DNA of 64,000 bases from an uncultured Lachnospiraceae bacterium (GTDB taxonomy: Bacteria; Bacillota; Clostridia; Lachnospirales; Lachnospiraceae). Below the pieces are notes generated by a model, which searched no databases, had not been told where the DNA came from, and was given only the letters and a program-made list of their open reading frames with translations. This document shows, in pieces, positions 26,915 to 34,148 of this stretch (position 1 is the first letter of the stretch; each line of letters opens with the position of its first letter). The DNA lies in the NCBI GenBank assembly GCA_947575805.1, contig CANPOY010000001.1, forward strand, positions 91,141-155,140. Direction: 5' to 3'. A program made the position numbers and the translations under genes.

Positions 26915-27458
26915 GGATATGCCCCCTGCCTCCGACGGGTTGTTCCCCTTCAAAGCAGAAACCGAGCTTCAACGGGTTTTTCCCCTCCAACAGGCTGCCC
27001 TCCAGTCTGGCGCAGCGCTTATGAAAATCTACATGCGCCACCTTGTCGGCTACCTTTGACAGCGGCCCCGACAAAAAGACGGCTGCCTTCCTGCCGCTTT
27101 CCCCGTCTACGGACACCCTTGCCACGGAAAGTCCGATTTCTCCGCCATTATCACACAGCAGTCCCAGCAGCGCCTCCTCTTCCCTGTCCAGGGAAGCAAC
27201 AAAGCTGCCGTCACTGAACAGAAGGCTTGTCCCGGTATTCTTTAACGTCTTTTGTACCGTCTCCGGTTCTTTGGTCTCAAGGAATACATACCCTGGAAAG
27301 CAGTCCCTAGCCATCTCCACGACCCTGCCCTGCCTCCTGCAGACAAAACGCTGCACCAGGTGGAAGCACCGGCTGCAGACTGACCCCGGGAGTCTGGCCC
27401 GTATCAATTCCTCTGTCTTCTGTTCCCTGCCTTCACCGGCATAGACTACACACCACAT
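26907..27458 (-). CDS. NusG-family specialised antiterminator (LoaP-like), first copy
   Basis: About 183 residues from ATG 27458, which has AAGGAGG nine to ten bases upstream; codons before it lie in the leader. The N-terminus MWCVVYAGEGREQKTEEL and the block ARDCFPGYVFLET define the NGN domain. A KOW-like segment (AAVFLSGPLSKVADKVAHVD) lies near residue 130. It is the first gene after the candidate invertible promoter and the first in the 27-kb operon, the usual place for LoaP- and UpxY-type regulators. It may act alone or with the second copy. It is not housekeeping NusG, which would be linked to secE and ribosomal genes. Confidence 0.85.
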   Translation of the reverse strand: MWCVVYAGEGREQKTEELIRARLPGSVCSRCFHLVQRFVCRRQGRVVEMARDCFPGYVFLETKEPETVQKTLKNTGTSLLFSDGSFVASLDREEEALLGLLCDNGGEIGLSVARVSVDGESGRKAAVFLSGPLSKVADKVAHVDFHKRCARLEGSLLEGKNPLKLGFCFEGEQPVGGRGHIHE

Positions 27459-27640
27459 CGCTGCCAGCCTCCTTATATTAAGGAAAAGCATACCTTGCGG
27501 AAATTGTTGCTCCACTGCTTTTCCCACCACCGCCTCGCCAAACAGAAGCATGTTTCGGCCCAAGTCTTCCGCCGCTGCTTTCTAACAGTCGGAACACCCG
27601 GAAATTGCTGAAACAGCGGGTTTCTTAACTTTTCCGATAT

Positions 27641-27663
27641 GGAAAATACCTTGGTTAATTCCC
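27641..27663 (+). repeat. Left 23-bp inverted repeat of candidate switch
   Basis: Exact reverse complement of 27800-27822. Begins TGGAAAATACC and ends AATTCC. Bases just outside (27640/27823) and just inside (27664/27799) no longer pair, so the repeat has sharp edges. Confidence 0.95.
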
Positions 27664-27673
27664 AATTTTCTCT

Positions 27674-27702
27674 TGACAAACTTATCTCTCAATGTTATTT
27701 TT
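27674..27702 (+). promoter_or_regulatory. Sigma-A-type promoter inside the candidate switch (now pointing right)
   Basis: Consensus TTGACA at 27674-27679, a 17-base spacer, and TATTTT at 27697-27702 preceded by TG one base upstream (extended -10). It would transcribe out through the right repeat, antisense to the gene at 27987. No equally good promoter is seen on the minus strand of the element. Confidence 0.75.
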
Positions 27703-27799
27703 TACTTATTGGATTTTGGCTGTCTTTTGTGCATAAATACCAGAAATAAGCAGGACATTTTGTACAGCATGACAGTGTAACAGACTATTCGAAGAGTAT

Positions 27800-27822
27800 G
27801 GAATTAACCAAGGTATTTTCCA
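27800..27822 (-). repeat. Right 23-bp inverted repeat of candidate switch
   Basis: Exact reverse complement of 27641-27663; reads GGAATTAACCAAGG on the plus strand at its left side. Spacing between the arms is 136 bp. Confidence 0.95.
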
Positions 27823-27923
27823 CGTTCTGACGGAATCATAGAGATAATAGTTAAGGCCGCATGCCCAATCCGTGCGGACTTTAAAATATTCTAAAAACAT
27901 ATCGGAAAAAAGAATAAGAAAAA

Positions 27924-27967
27924 TGCGACCATTTAGCGGCGGACAAAAGCCCCCCCGACTGGTCGCA
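27924..27967 (-). terminator. Intrinsic terminator of the transglutaminase-like gene
   Basis: TGCGACCA (27960-27967, minus strand) pairs with TGGTCGCA (27924-27931) and is followed on the minus strand by TTTTTCTT. It lies 20 bp past the stop codon at 27987 and insulates the switch region from that gene. The loop contains a run of seven Gs. Confidence 0.75.
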
Positions 27968-27986
27968 CTGCAGATTTATGAGTTTG

Positions 27987-29501
27987 TTAATAGGTATACA
28001 CATTATGGTACAGCCTGCAGTACCCACCGCCCAGACGCTGCACCTGAAGCTGGATCATGAAGTTCTCCAACCCCAGTTTCTTTAAAGTCTCGCTCACGTA
28101 CCCTTTCATGTAGGTTCCGCTGCTGTACGCCCTCTCCAAAGAGCTCCACAGAGATTCCGGGATCACGTTTACAAACTGCTGCTCTCCTGCCCCCGCCTCT
28201 TCAAGACGTTTCCCGCAGTCCTCATAATATTCCTCCACCGTATCCAGCACCTGATCCTCCGTAATGCCGGCCTTCTCCAGATTCTCCTTGCGCTTTTCCT
28301 CTTCACTCTGCTCTTCGTCTATCTCCACACTGTCGTAAGGATTTTCTTTACTTTGCCACACCAGAGGCTCAATGGGATTCGGATTGATATAATTGTCCAC
28401 AATACTGCTCCCCGGCTTCACAGGCTCCTCTGTAGACACATCCACGCAGGCAGGAAGATATACGGCCAGGTCGGTACGGACATGGGTAGTTCCGAATTCT
28501 CTGTCCGATTTATTGTAATAGTCATAGGTGGACGGCTCCGTATCATCCCAGGTCACATCCACATTGCGGTAAAGGCTTCCCATCTTTACAATATTCCACG
28601 CATGATCCTCCCCTGCATATCCTGTACAATAATAGCAGGGAATCCCCAACTGCTGCATCAAATATTGAAAGGCCCTGGAATAACCGGCACATACGCTTTT
28701 CCCCATCACGAGCGCACTGTATGCGCTCTGATCTATGGGCGAGGATGCCCTGTACTCTACGATCTGTACCAGGGCATCGTGTATATACTGCTCCTTCTCA
28801 TAATCGGTGCCCAGGCTCTGGGCGCCGGACAGAATCTGTAAAGCAGCGGCATCAAAATTCTGCTTTGCGGTGACAAGATCATCTGCCGTTTCATTATATT
28901 TTAACGTAATCTCCACACAGATCCCTGTCCGAAGATATTTACAGGAAAACTCCGCATCCAGCCAGAACAGCTCCGGATGATCGTTGTATACAGCCTCCAC
29001 CACACCGGTAGCCTGATCCGTTGTCACTGCCTGGGCAGGCGTAAACGATGTATTCAGCACCAGCGCATTGGCATACACCTGGCGATACAGCGTCTTCAAC
29101 GTGTCATTCAGCATAGCATAATACGGATAGTACTCTGCCGGGAAACTCAGGCCCTCTCCCGTTTCCCCGGGTGCAAGGATACTGCCCAGATTGTCTGCTT
29201 CTTCCTGACCGATCTGCTCATTGTTGGCGGTAATCGGCTGATAACCCACAAGCCCGCCGACGTCTGCCGGGATCTCCTGAGGGTAAGTGTCCGGTACAAT
29301 ATATTTCTCCCCGTCATTGCCCACCACGGAAATAATCGAGCTGATCGGTCTGTCCGGCTTTGCAGGGCCCGCCTGCATCTGCTGCACCTTTTCCGCCAGA
29401 GAAGCCGTCAGGGAAGGATTCAGCGCACATATTAATATCCCCAGACTGCCGGCAACCAAAATCGCCACGATAACGCAGAAAATGTTTCTAATCAGTTTCA
29501 T
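27987..29501 (-). CDS. Membrane-anchored transglutaminase-like domain protein
   Basis: About 504 residues from ATG 29501 (AGAGGAAC just upstream); an ATG 14 codons earlier is possible. One N-terminal membrane segment (FCVIVAILVAGSLGILICAL) leaves the rest outside the cell. The transglutaminase core at about 250-340 shows the triad: Cys in GKSVCAGYSRAF, His in AGEDHAWNIV, Asp in NVDVTWDD. Such proteins in Clostridia may be cysteine proteases or cross-linkers of the wall; substrate is unknown. The C-terminal part (about 390-504) is acidic then mixed, with no recognised domain. It has its own terminator and is not part of the glycan operon. Confidence 0.82.
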   Translation of the reverse strand: MKLIRNIFCVIVAILVAGSLGILICALNPSLTASLAEKVQQMQAGPAKPDRPISSIISVVGNDGEKYIVPDTYPQEIPADVGGLVGYQPITANNEQIGQEEADNLGSILAPGETGEGLSFPAEYYPYYAMLNDTLKTLYRQVYANALVLNTSFTPAQAVTTDQATGVVEAVYNDHPELFWLDAEFSCKYLRTGICVEITLKYNETADDLVTAKQNFDAAALQILSGAQSLGTDYEKEQYIHDALVQIVEYRASSPIDQSAYSALVMGKSVCAGYSRAFQYLMQQLGIPCYYCTGYAGEDHAWNIVKMGSLYRNVDVTWDDTEPSTYDYYNKSDREFGTTHVRTDLAVYLPACVDVSTEEPVKPGSSIVDNYINPNPIEPLVWQSKENPYDSVEIDEEQSEEEKRKENLEKAGITEDQVLDTVEEYYEDCGKRLEEAGAGEQQFVNVIPESLWSSLERAYSSGTYMKGYVSETLKKLGLENFMIQLQVQRLGGGYCRLYHNVYTY

Positions 29502-29581
29502 AGTTCCTCTCATTCCGCCGCCTGACAGCGGCTTATTCCCCAAACATCAATGCCATACCCCATGATTCCGGTCCGGGAAAT

Positions 29582-30397
29582 CTAGAAAATCAGATTCGAA
29601 ATAACCACTATTGCAAAATGAACACAAAAGCCCAGCACGATTCCCACAATGGCCAGAATACAGAGAACCTTCACCGCTCCGGGATTGGAGCTGTAATCCA
29701 TCTTCCTCCTTGCCAGCACAAGAAAAATAACGCCCAGAATCGGAAACGACCAGCCGAACATCAGCGCCAGGATGGCAAATATCAGCGATACATTGGCCTC
29801 CGGATCCCGAAAGGACCTGGCTGGATTCCCGCCTGCCGTCCCTGCGGCATTCGCTCCGGCGGCATCCGGAGCCTTCTGATTCCACTGACCTGCAGGCTGC
29901 GTCGGTGGCTGATAAGACCCGCCCTGCTTATTTGTGCTATCCGCCTGCACGGTACTGCTGCCCTGTGCGGATAAATTCTGCTGCCATCTGGTATCCTCTT
30001 TCCACACATCATGGTTATCCCCATAACCGCTGTCGTGATGGAGGGGATCGGAACCGATATGGCCGCCTGCCAGAGATCCCGCCGCCGTTTTCTTAAGCGT
30101 CTCAATAAGGCCGTCTATGCTGGCCCGAAACTCTTTCCGGCTGGCTCCTCCGCCCAGACCGTCCAGATCCGTCTCGCCGCCAAAAGAGTTTTTCAGCCAG
30201 GCCTCCACATGAAACCTCCCGTCCACATAAACCCACTTCATATAGCGTTCCTTATTGTGGCAATCCTTCAGATAATATACCATCTCCCCGTTCCAGTCGG
30301 TCCTGGAAAAGCGATTATGATACACAAAATCCTCCATCACCATGCTTACCACATCAATGGGCTGCTCTAACTGTATGTCCTTACTATATCTCCCCAT
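29582..30397 (-). CDS. Uncharacterised protein with C-terminal double membrane hairpin
   Basis: A 271-residue protein I do not recognise. The first about 105 residues form a compact domain (QPIDVVSMVMEDFVYHNRF near the start, then KWVYVDGRFHVEAWLKNSF). A Gln/Gly/Ala-rich, low-complexity linker spans about 125-195. Two hydrophobic helices follow at about 203-225 and 242-267, in a DUF4190-like layout (LIFAILALMFGWSFPILGVI). It may present the N-terminal domain in the cytoplasm. It precedes the transglutaminase-like gene on the same strand with a 38-80 bp gap, so co-transcription is possible. Confidence 0.65.
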   Translation of the reverse strand: MGRYSKDIQLEQPIDVVSMVMEDFVYHNRFSRTDWNGEMVYYLKDCHNKERYMKWVYVDGRFHVEAWLKNSFGGETDLDGLGGGASRKEFRASIDGLIETLKKTAAGSLAGGHIGSDPLHHDSGYGDNHDVWKEDTRWQQNLSAQGSSTVQADSTNKQGGSYQPPTQPAGQWNQKAPDAAGANAAGTAGGNPARSFRDPEANVSLIFAILALMFGWSFPILGVIFLVLARRKMDYSSNPGAVKVLCILAIVGIVLGFCVHFAIVVISNLIF

Positions 30398-30466
30398 AAC
30401 GCCCCCTCTTTTGTTTCCGCCGATCTTTCAATTTCCTTTCCAGTATAAACAATCCGGCGGCAAAAG

Positions 30467-31411
30467 TCAAATGCTCCGCCCCGCAGCAAACAGTGGGAAC
30501 GCCGCTCTGACGGTAAAAATATCCTTCCGCAGATCCGCCGTAAGCTCGCCCTTCATCCGCCGGGCCAGCTCCGCGGCAATGGTAAGCCCAAGGCCTGTAG
30601 AGGTATCCCTTCTCGCAGGATCCGCCTTATAAAATCTGGAGAAAACCTCCTCCACATCTATTTCTTCCGGTGCCTCACATCTGTTGGCGCACTGAAAGAC
30701 CACCTTGTTTTCCTTCGTACGCAGAGATACAGACAGCTCCCCGATCCCGTGTACCAGTGCATTTTTTAATATATTCTGCAAGATTCGGCGCACAGCCTCC
30801 GGATTTCCGTAAATATATGCCGCTTCCTCTTCGATAGATACCTCCGGCTGCATGTTTTTAACCGCAAACTGACCGTAAAACGCCAACATCGTATCAATAA
30901 CACACCGGGTAAAATTCACCGAATCCATCTCGATCCGATAGTCACTGTTCTGAAGCTTGGTATAGGTGAACAATTCCTCGAGCATGGATTCCAGGCTGTC
31001 GATGCGCGCCTTGATGATAGTACAGTAACGCTCCCGCTCCTCCGGTGATTCCTCCCGGGTGAGCAACTGAAAATATCCGCTGAGGGAGGTGAGCGGCGTC
31101 CTGATGTCATGGGAAATACCCGTCAGGGAATCCTTAAGCCCCCTGCTTTCCCGTTCAATCCCTATATTCTCTTCCGCAGCTTCCTCCAGAAAGGCATTTA
31201 TTTCGTCTATGAGCCTGTTCATGGCCGGAAACGGCGTGTCCGCGGTCAGCCTCATATTGGTCCTGTGGATTCTGATAAACGACAGACGGCGGCAGATCTC
31301 CCTGATCTGCCGCAGGATCATAACGATTCCCAGACTTAAGGCAATACACACCAGCGTAGCCGCCACCGCCCATATTATCATACTATGTCCCTCTTCTCCA
31401 TGATAAACCAC
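30467..31411 (-). CDS. Sensor histidine kinase
   Basis: A 314-residue kinase with one clear N-terminal membrane segment (about residues 11-30) and almost no external domain. The H-box is GISHDIRTPLTSLSGYFQLL with the phosphorylated His, the N-box LQNILKNALVHG, and the ATP lid DTSTGLGLTIAAELARRMKG. Kinases with such short sensing regions often rely on a partner ABC transporter to sense antimicrobial peptides. It overlaps the ABC permease gene by 34 bp, and the regulator, ATPase, permease and kinase form one operon, which fits that model. Confidence 0.9.
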   Translation of the reverse strand: MVYHGEEGHSMIIWAVAATLVCIALSLGIVMILRQIREICRRLSFIRIHRTNMRLTADTPFPAMNRLIDEINAFLEEAAEENIGIERESRGLKDSLTGISHDIRTPLTSLSGYFQLLTREESPEERERYCTIIKARIDSLESMLEELFTYTKLQNSDYRIEMDSVNFTRCVIDTMLAFYGQFAVKNMQPEVSIEEEAAYIYGNPEAVRRILQNILKNALVHGIGELSVSLRTKENKVVFQCANRCEAPEEIDVEEVFSRFYKADPARRDTSTGLGLTIAAELARRMKGELTADLRKDIFTVRAAFPLFAAGRSI

Positions 31412-32256
31412 CCCAATCCGGTGGCCAGAAGCAGGTACACCAGCCCCACCGTCACTGCCCTGGCGGTATCTGGGACTTCCACTGCACTCATAAGGTAATA
31501 TTCCAGGGTATACATAGATACATTGAAGCCCTCCGGCGCACCCAGATACGCCACCGCCAGCTTACTGAGAAAGCCGTAAAGTATGGGAGTCATATTCACC
31601 GCTACCCCCAGAAGGATACCTGCCGCCGCATTGCGGGCAATGGTACAGAGCAGCATGACCAGTGCCCCGAATGCCACTCCCAGCAATATCTGCAGCAGCA
31701 GAATCTTTCCCACACCGGCAACATCCCCCAGTGTGTACTTATTATAGTAGATTCTTCCGAACAGGGCCAGGCTCAGAACAGCCGCCGCGTACATGGCAGC
31801 CACCTCAAACAGAATCACCGGCAGCTTTGCCGCAATAAACATGCCCCGGGGCCTGATCTGTCCGCCTATATTTTTGATATAGCCTCTTTTACTTTCCGAA
31901 TTGACAATCAGGGATACCCCCACAGACAGCAGAATCACATTAAAACCGCTGTAACAAAATTGATAAGTAAAATCCGAGACGTTAAATTCCTCCAGTACGG
32001 GCATCTCTTCATTCGGGTCGCCTTCCGTACCGCCTGAGATTCCCACGAAAAACCCCGCCTGAAACTCACCGGTTGCCGATTTCTGGCCTTCCTGGGCGGC
32101 CAGCTCCCTTGCTTCCCGGGCCTTCTCCTCCATCATCGGCGTCATCCAGACCAGAAAGACCATGAACCAGCCTATCAATGCGGTTACCGCTAAACATACA
32201 TAGAAGGACTTTTGATGAAACATCCTGTAAAAATTCATTTTAACCAGATTAAACAT
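31378..32256 (-). CDS. ABC transporter permease (lantibiotic-protection/BcrB-like)
   Basis: A 292-residue membrane protein with six predicted helices, the first at about residues 18-38. A hydrophilic external loop lies at about 40-95, and the remaining helices are clustered after residue 100. It is similar in size to LanE/LanG- or BcrB-type permeases that expel or resist peptide antibiotics; these are poorly conserved, so the subtype is inferred from the neighbours. It overlaps both the ATPase gene (8 bp) and the kinase gene. Confidence 0.8.
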   Translation of the reverse strand: MFNLVKMNFYRMFHQKSFYVCLAVTALIGWFMVFLVWMTPMMEEKAREARELAAQEGQKSATGEFQAGFFVGISGGTEGDPNEEMPVLEEFNVSDFTYQFCYSGFNVILLSVGVSLIVNSESKRGYIKNIGGQIRPRGMFIAAKLPVILFEVAAMYAAAVLSLALFGRIYYNKYTLGDVAGVGKILLLQILLGVAFGALVMLLCTIARNAAAGILLGVAVNMTPILYGFLSKLAVAYLGAPEGFNVSMYTLEYYLMSAVEVPDTARAVTVGLVYLLLATGLGWFIMEKRDIV

Positions 32257-33163
32257 TTCCCGTCCCTCCCGTCAACTCCAGATAATAATCCTCAAGCTCC
32301 TGATTTACCACTGCGATACCGTTGATGGGAACCCCGCCAGCGACAAAGGCAGCGTTAATTTCCGCGGTCTGCTCAAATCCCTCGTAAATTTCCACCGTAT
32401 TTTTGCCCGTGACCCGATACTTCCGGATGCCGGCCTTCTCCAGCACCGTGGAGGCTGCCGGCGTGTCAGAGGTGGTAAGCAGAATCTTGCGGGAGCATCT
32501 TTGGGAAAGTTCCTCCCCGGAAAGCTCCTGCAGCAGTGCTCCATTGTGTATAATGCCATAACGGGAAGCAAACTTCGAGAGCTCCCCCAGAATGTGGCTG
32601 GAGATAATAAAGGTTATCCGCCGCTCTTTGTTTAATCGCTCAATGGCCGCCCTTACCTCTGCGATTCCCTGAGGATCCAGCCCGTTAATGGGTTCATCCA
32701 GGATCACCAGATCCGGATCTCCAACCAGTGCCAGGGCGATCCCCAGACGCTGTCTCATACCCATGGAAAATTTTCCCACGGGCTTCTTTCCCGTATCCGC
32801 CAGGCCCACGATCTCCAGAAGCTTCCGCTCGGTGTCCCTGCCTCTCACACCCAGAGCGATACATTTGGCATGAAGGTTGCCGTATGCGGACATATCCCCA
32901 TAGATGCCCGGCTCCTCGATCAGAGTTCCCACCCTGTTCATGATCCTTCCGGCAGCGCCTCCCTCCTCTCCGAAAAGGGTAAAGCTGCCCGAGCTGGATG
33001 CCGCCAGACCTGAAATCATTTTCATCAAAGTTGTCTTCCCGGCTCCGTTCCTGCCGATCAGCCCGTAAATATCCCCCTGCCTGACGTGGATATTTACACT
33101 GTCCACAGCCTTTTTGTTTTTGTACTGCTTTGTGAGATTTTCCGTCGAAAGCAGATAATCCAT
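32249..33163 (-). CDS. ABC transporter ATP-binding protein
   Basis: About 304 residues from ATG 33163, which has GAAAGGGTG upstream and begins with MDYLLSTENLTKQYKNKKAV. The Walker A motif is GRNGAGKTTLMKM, the signature SMGMRQRLGIALAL and the Walker B DLVILDEPINGLDP. The C-terminal 80 residues resemble those of BcrA/LanF-type ATPases. It powers the permease encoded next. A 183-bp gap separates it from the response regulator gene and contains three direct repeats, suggesting its own regulated promoter. Confidence 0.92.
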   Translation of the reverse strand: MDYLLSTENLTKQYKNKKAVDSVNIHVRQGDIYGLIGRNGAGKTTLMKMISGLAASSSGSFTLFGEEGGAAGRIMNRVGTLIEEPGIYGDMSAYGNLHAKCIALGVRGRDTERKLLEIVGLADTGKKPVGKFSMGMRQRLGIALALVGDPDLVILDEPINGLDPQGIAEVRAAIERLNKERRITFIISSHILGELSKFASRYGIIHNGALLQELSGEELSQRCSRKILLTTSDTPAASTVLEKAGIRKYRVTGKNTVEIYEGFEQTAEINAAFVAGGVPINGIAVVNQELEDYYLELTGGTGNV

Positions 33164-33303
33164 ATTATTCACACCCTTTCTTGTTTCCGCCTCAGCCACG
33201 GCAGGTATTCACCCGGGGCAAAAATATGCCCCTGGTCTGTCACCTTCTTTCCAGTAACAGCCCGCACTGCCGCAGCTGCCATGCTTTAAATATACAGGCA
33301 GAT

Positions 33304-33344
33304 ATTCAAGATAGCGCAAAAAAAGATTCAAGAAAGATTCAAGA
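33304..33344 (-). promoter_or_regulatory. Three ATTCAAGA direct repeats, candidate response-regulator sites
   Basis: ATTCAAGA occurs at 33304, 33326 and 33337. The starts are 22 and 11 bases apart, the helical-turn spacing used by OmpR/PhoB-family regulators. They lie between the response regulator stop and the ABC ATPase start, where an autoregulated transporter promoter would be expected. The missing unit near 33315 is degenerate. Confidence 0.45.
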
Positions 33345-33346
33345 TT

Positions 33347-34024
33347 TCAACATTTCGCCTTAAAGCCGATCCCCCAGACGGTTTCAATATATTCCTCCTC
33401 CGAGACGGCCTTCAGCTTCTTCCTGATGTTACTGATGTGCATATTCACGGTCTTGTCCTCGCCCATATAATACTCTTCCCAGGCGTAATCATATATGTCC
33501 TGCTTGGAAAACACTCTCTGAGGGTTCGAGAGCAGGAGCTCCAGAATCTTAAACTCCTGTTTTGTAAAAGAGAGCTTGTCTCCGCCAATCTCACCGCAAA
33601 AGCCCTCCGGATCCAGGACCAGATCCTTCAGTACCAGCTTTTTCCCCTCTGGGCCCCGGCCTGCCGATGCTTTCTTAAGCCTCACCCCGATCCTGGCAAT
33701 CAGCTCCTCCACCTCAAAGGGCTTTGTCATATAATCCTCCGCCCCAAGATCGAACAGCGAGAGCTTGCTGTCCAGACTGTCCTTTGCCGAAAGGATAATG
33801 ACGGGAATACCCTGCTTTTCCCGAAGCCTGGGCAGAAGCTCCTCCCCGCTCATACCAGGCAGCATCAGATCCATTACCGCCAGGTCAAACTGTTCCGTCT
33901 CTGCCCGCAAAAGCCCCTCCGTACCGGAAAATGCCTGTCTGTACTCATATCCTGCCTTTTTCAGTGCTTCCCCGATCAGATCGTTTATATCGGCGCTGTC
34001 CTCGATGATCAGTACCTTGCTCAT
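33347..34024 (-). CDS. OmpR/PhoB-family response regulator
   Basis: A 225-residue regulator. The receiver domain (1-115) has LIIEDSADINDLIGEAL, the phosphorylated Asp in DLAVMDLMLPGMSG and the conserved Lys in DYMTKPFEVEEL. The winged-helix DNA-binding domain (about 130-225) ends with VNMHISNIRKKL and YIETVWGIGFKA. It should receive phosphate from the kinase encoded at the end of the same operon and control the ABC transporter. GAGGAAG precedes the ATG. Confidence 0.92.
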   Translation of the reverse strand: MSKVLIIEDSADINDLIGEALKKAGYEYRQAFSGTEGLLRAETEQFDLAVMDLMLPGMSGEELLPRLREKQGIPVIILSAKDSLDSKLSLFDLGAEDYMTKPFEVEELIARIGVRLKKASAGRGPEGKKLVLKDLVLDPEGFCGEIGGDKLSFTKQEFKILELLLSNPQRVFSKQDIYDYAWEEYYMGEDKTVNMHISNIRKKLKAVSEEEYIETVWGIGFKAKC

Positions 34025-34102
34025 ACTTCCTCACATACCTTCCTGATTCCTGCGGCATGTACCTCCTGCCGTCCCTGGCAGCCGGTTCTGTCCGCAATAG
34101 GT

Positions 34103-34131
34103 ATTCTACCACACCTTTCTGCATTTTCCAA
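34103..34131 (-). promoter_or_regulatory. Promoter for the response regulator operon
   Basis: On the minus strand TTGGAA (34126-34131), a 17-base spacer and TAGAAT (34103-34108). It lies about 80 bases before the response regulator start and after the stop of the upstream gene. Confidence 0.5.
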
Positions 34132-34148
34132 ATACATATTCACATTCC

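Larger units (their letters stand above)
27641..27822. promoter_or_regulatory. Candidate invertible promoter element upstream of polysaccharide operon
   Basis: A perfect 23-bp inverted repeat (27641-27663 and 27800-27822) brackets 136 bp containing a strong promoter on the plus strand. The repeat core is CCTTGGTTAATTCC. Size, repeat length and position match DNA-inversion switches known in gut Bacteroides and in Clostridioides difficile. In the orientation given, the promoter fires away from the operon; inversion would place it about 300 bases before the first antiterminator gene. No recombinase gene is in the window, so the enzyme would have to act from elsewhere. The gene-free stretch 27459-27986 otherwise holds the leader and one terminator. 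Confidence 0.75.

Noticed and set aside
27706..27900. 64-residue minus-strand open frame crossing the right inverted repeat
   Set aside because: No ribosome-binding site, no familiar sequence, and it would be disrupted whenever the element flips. Best seen as chance within a control region.
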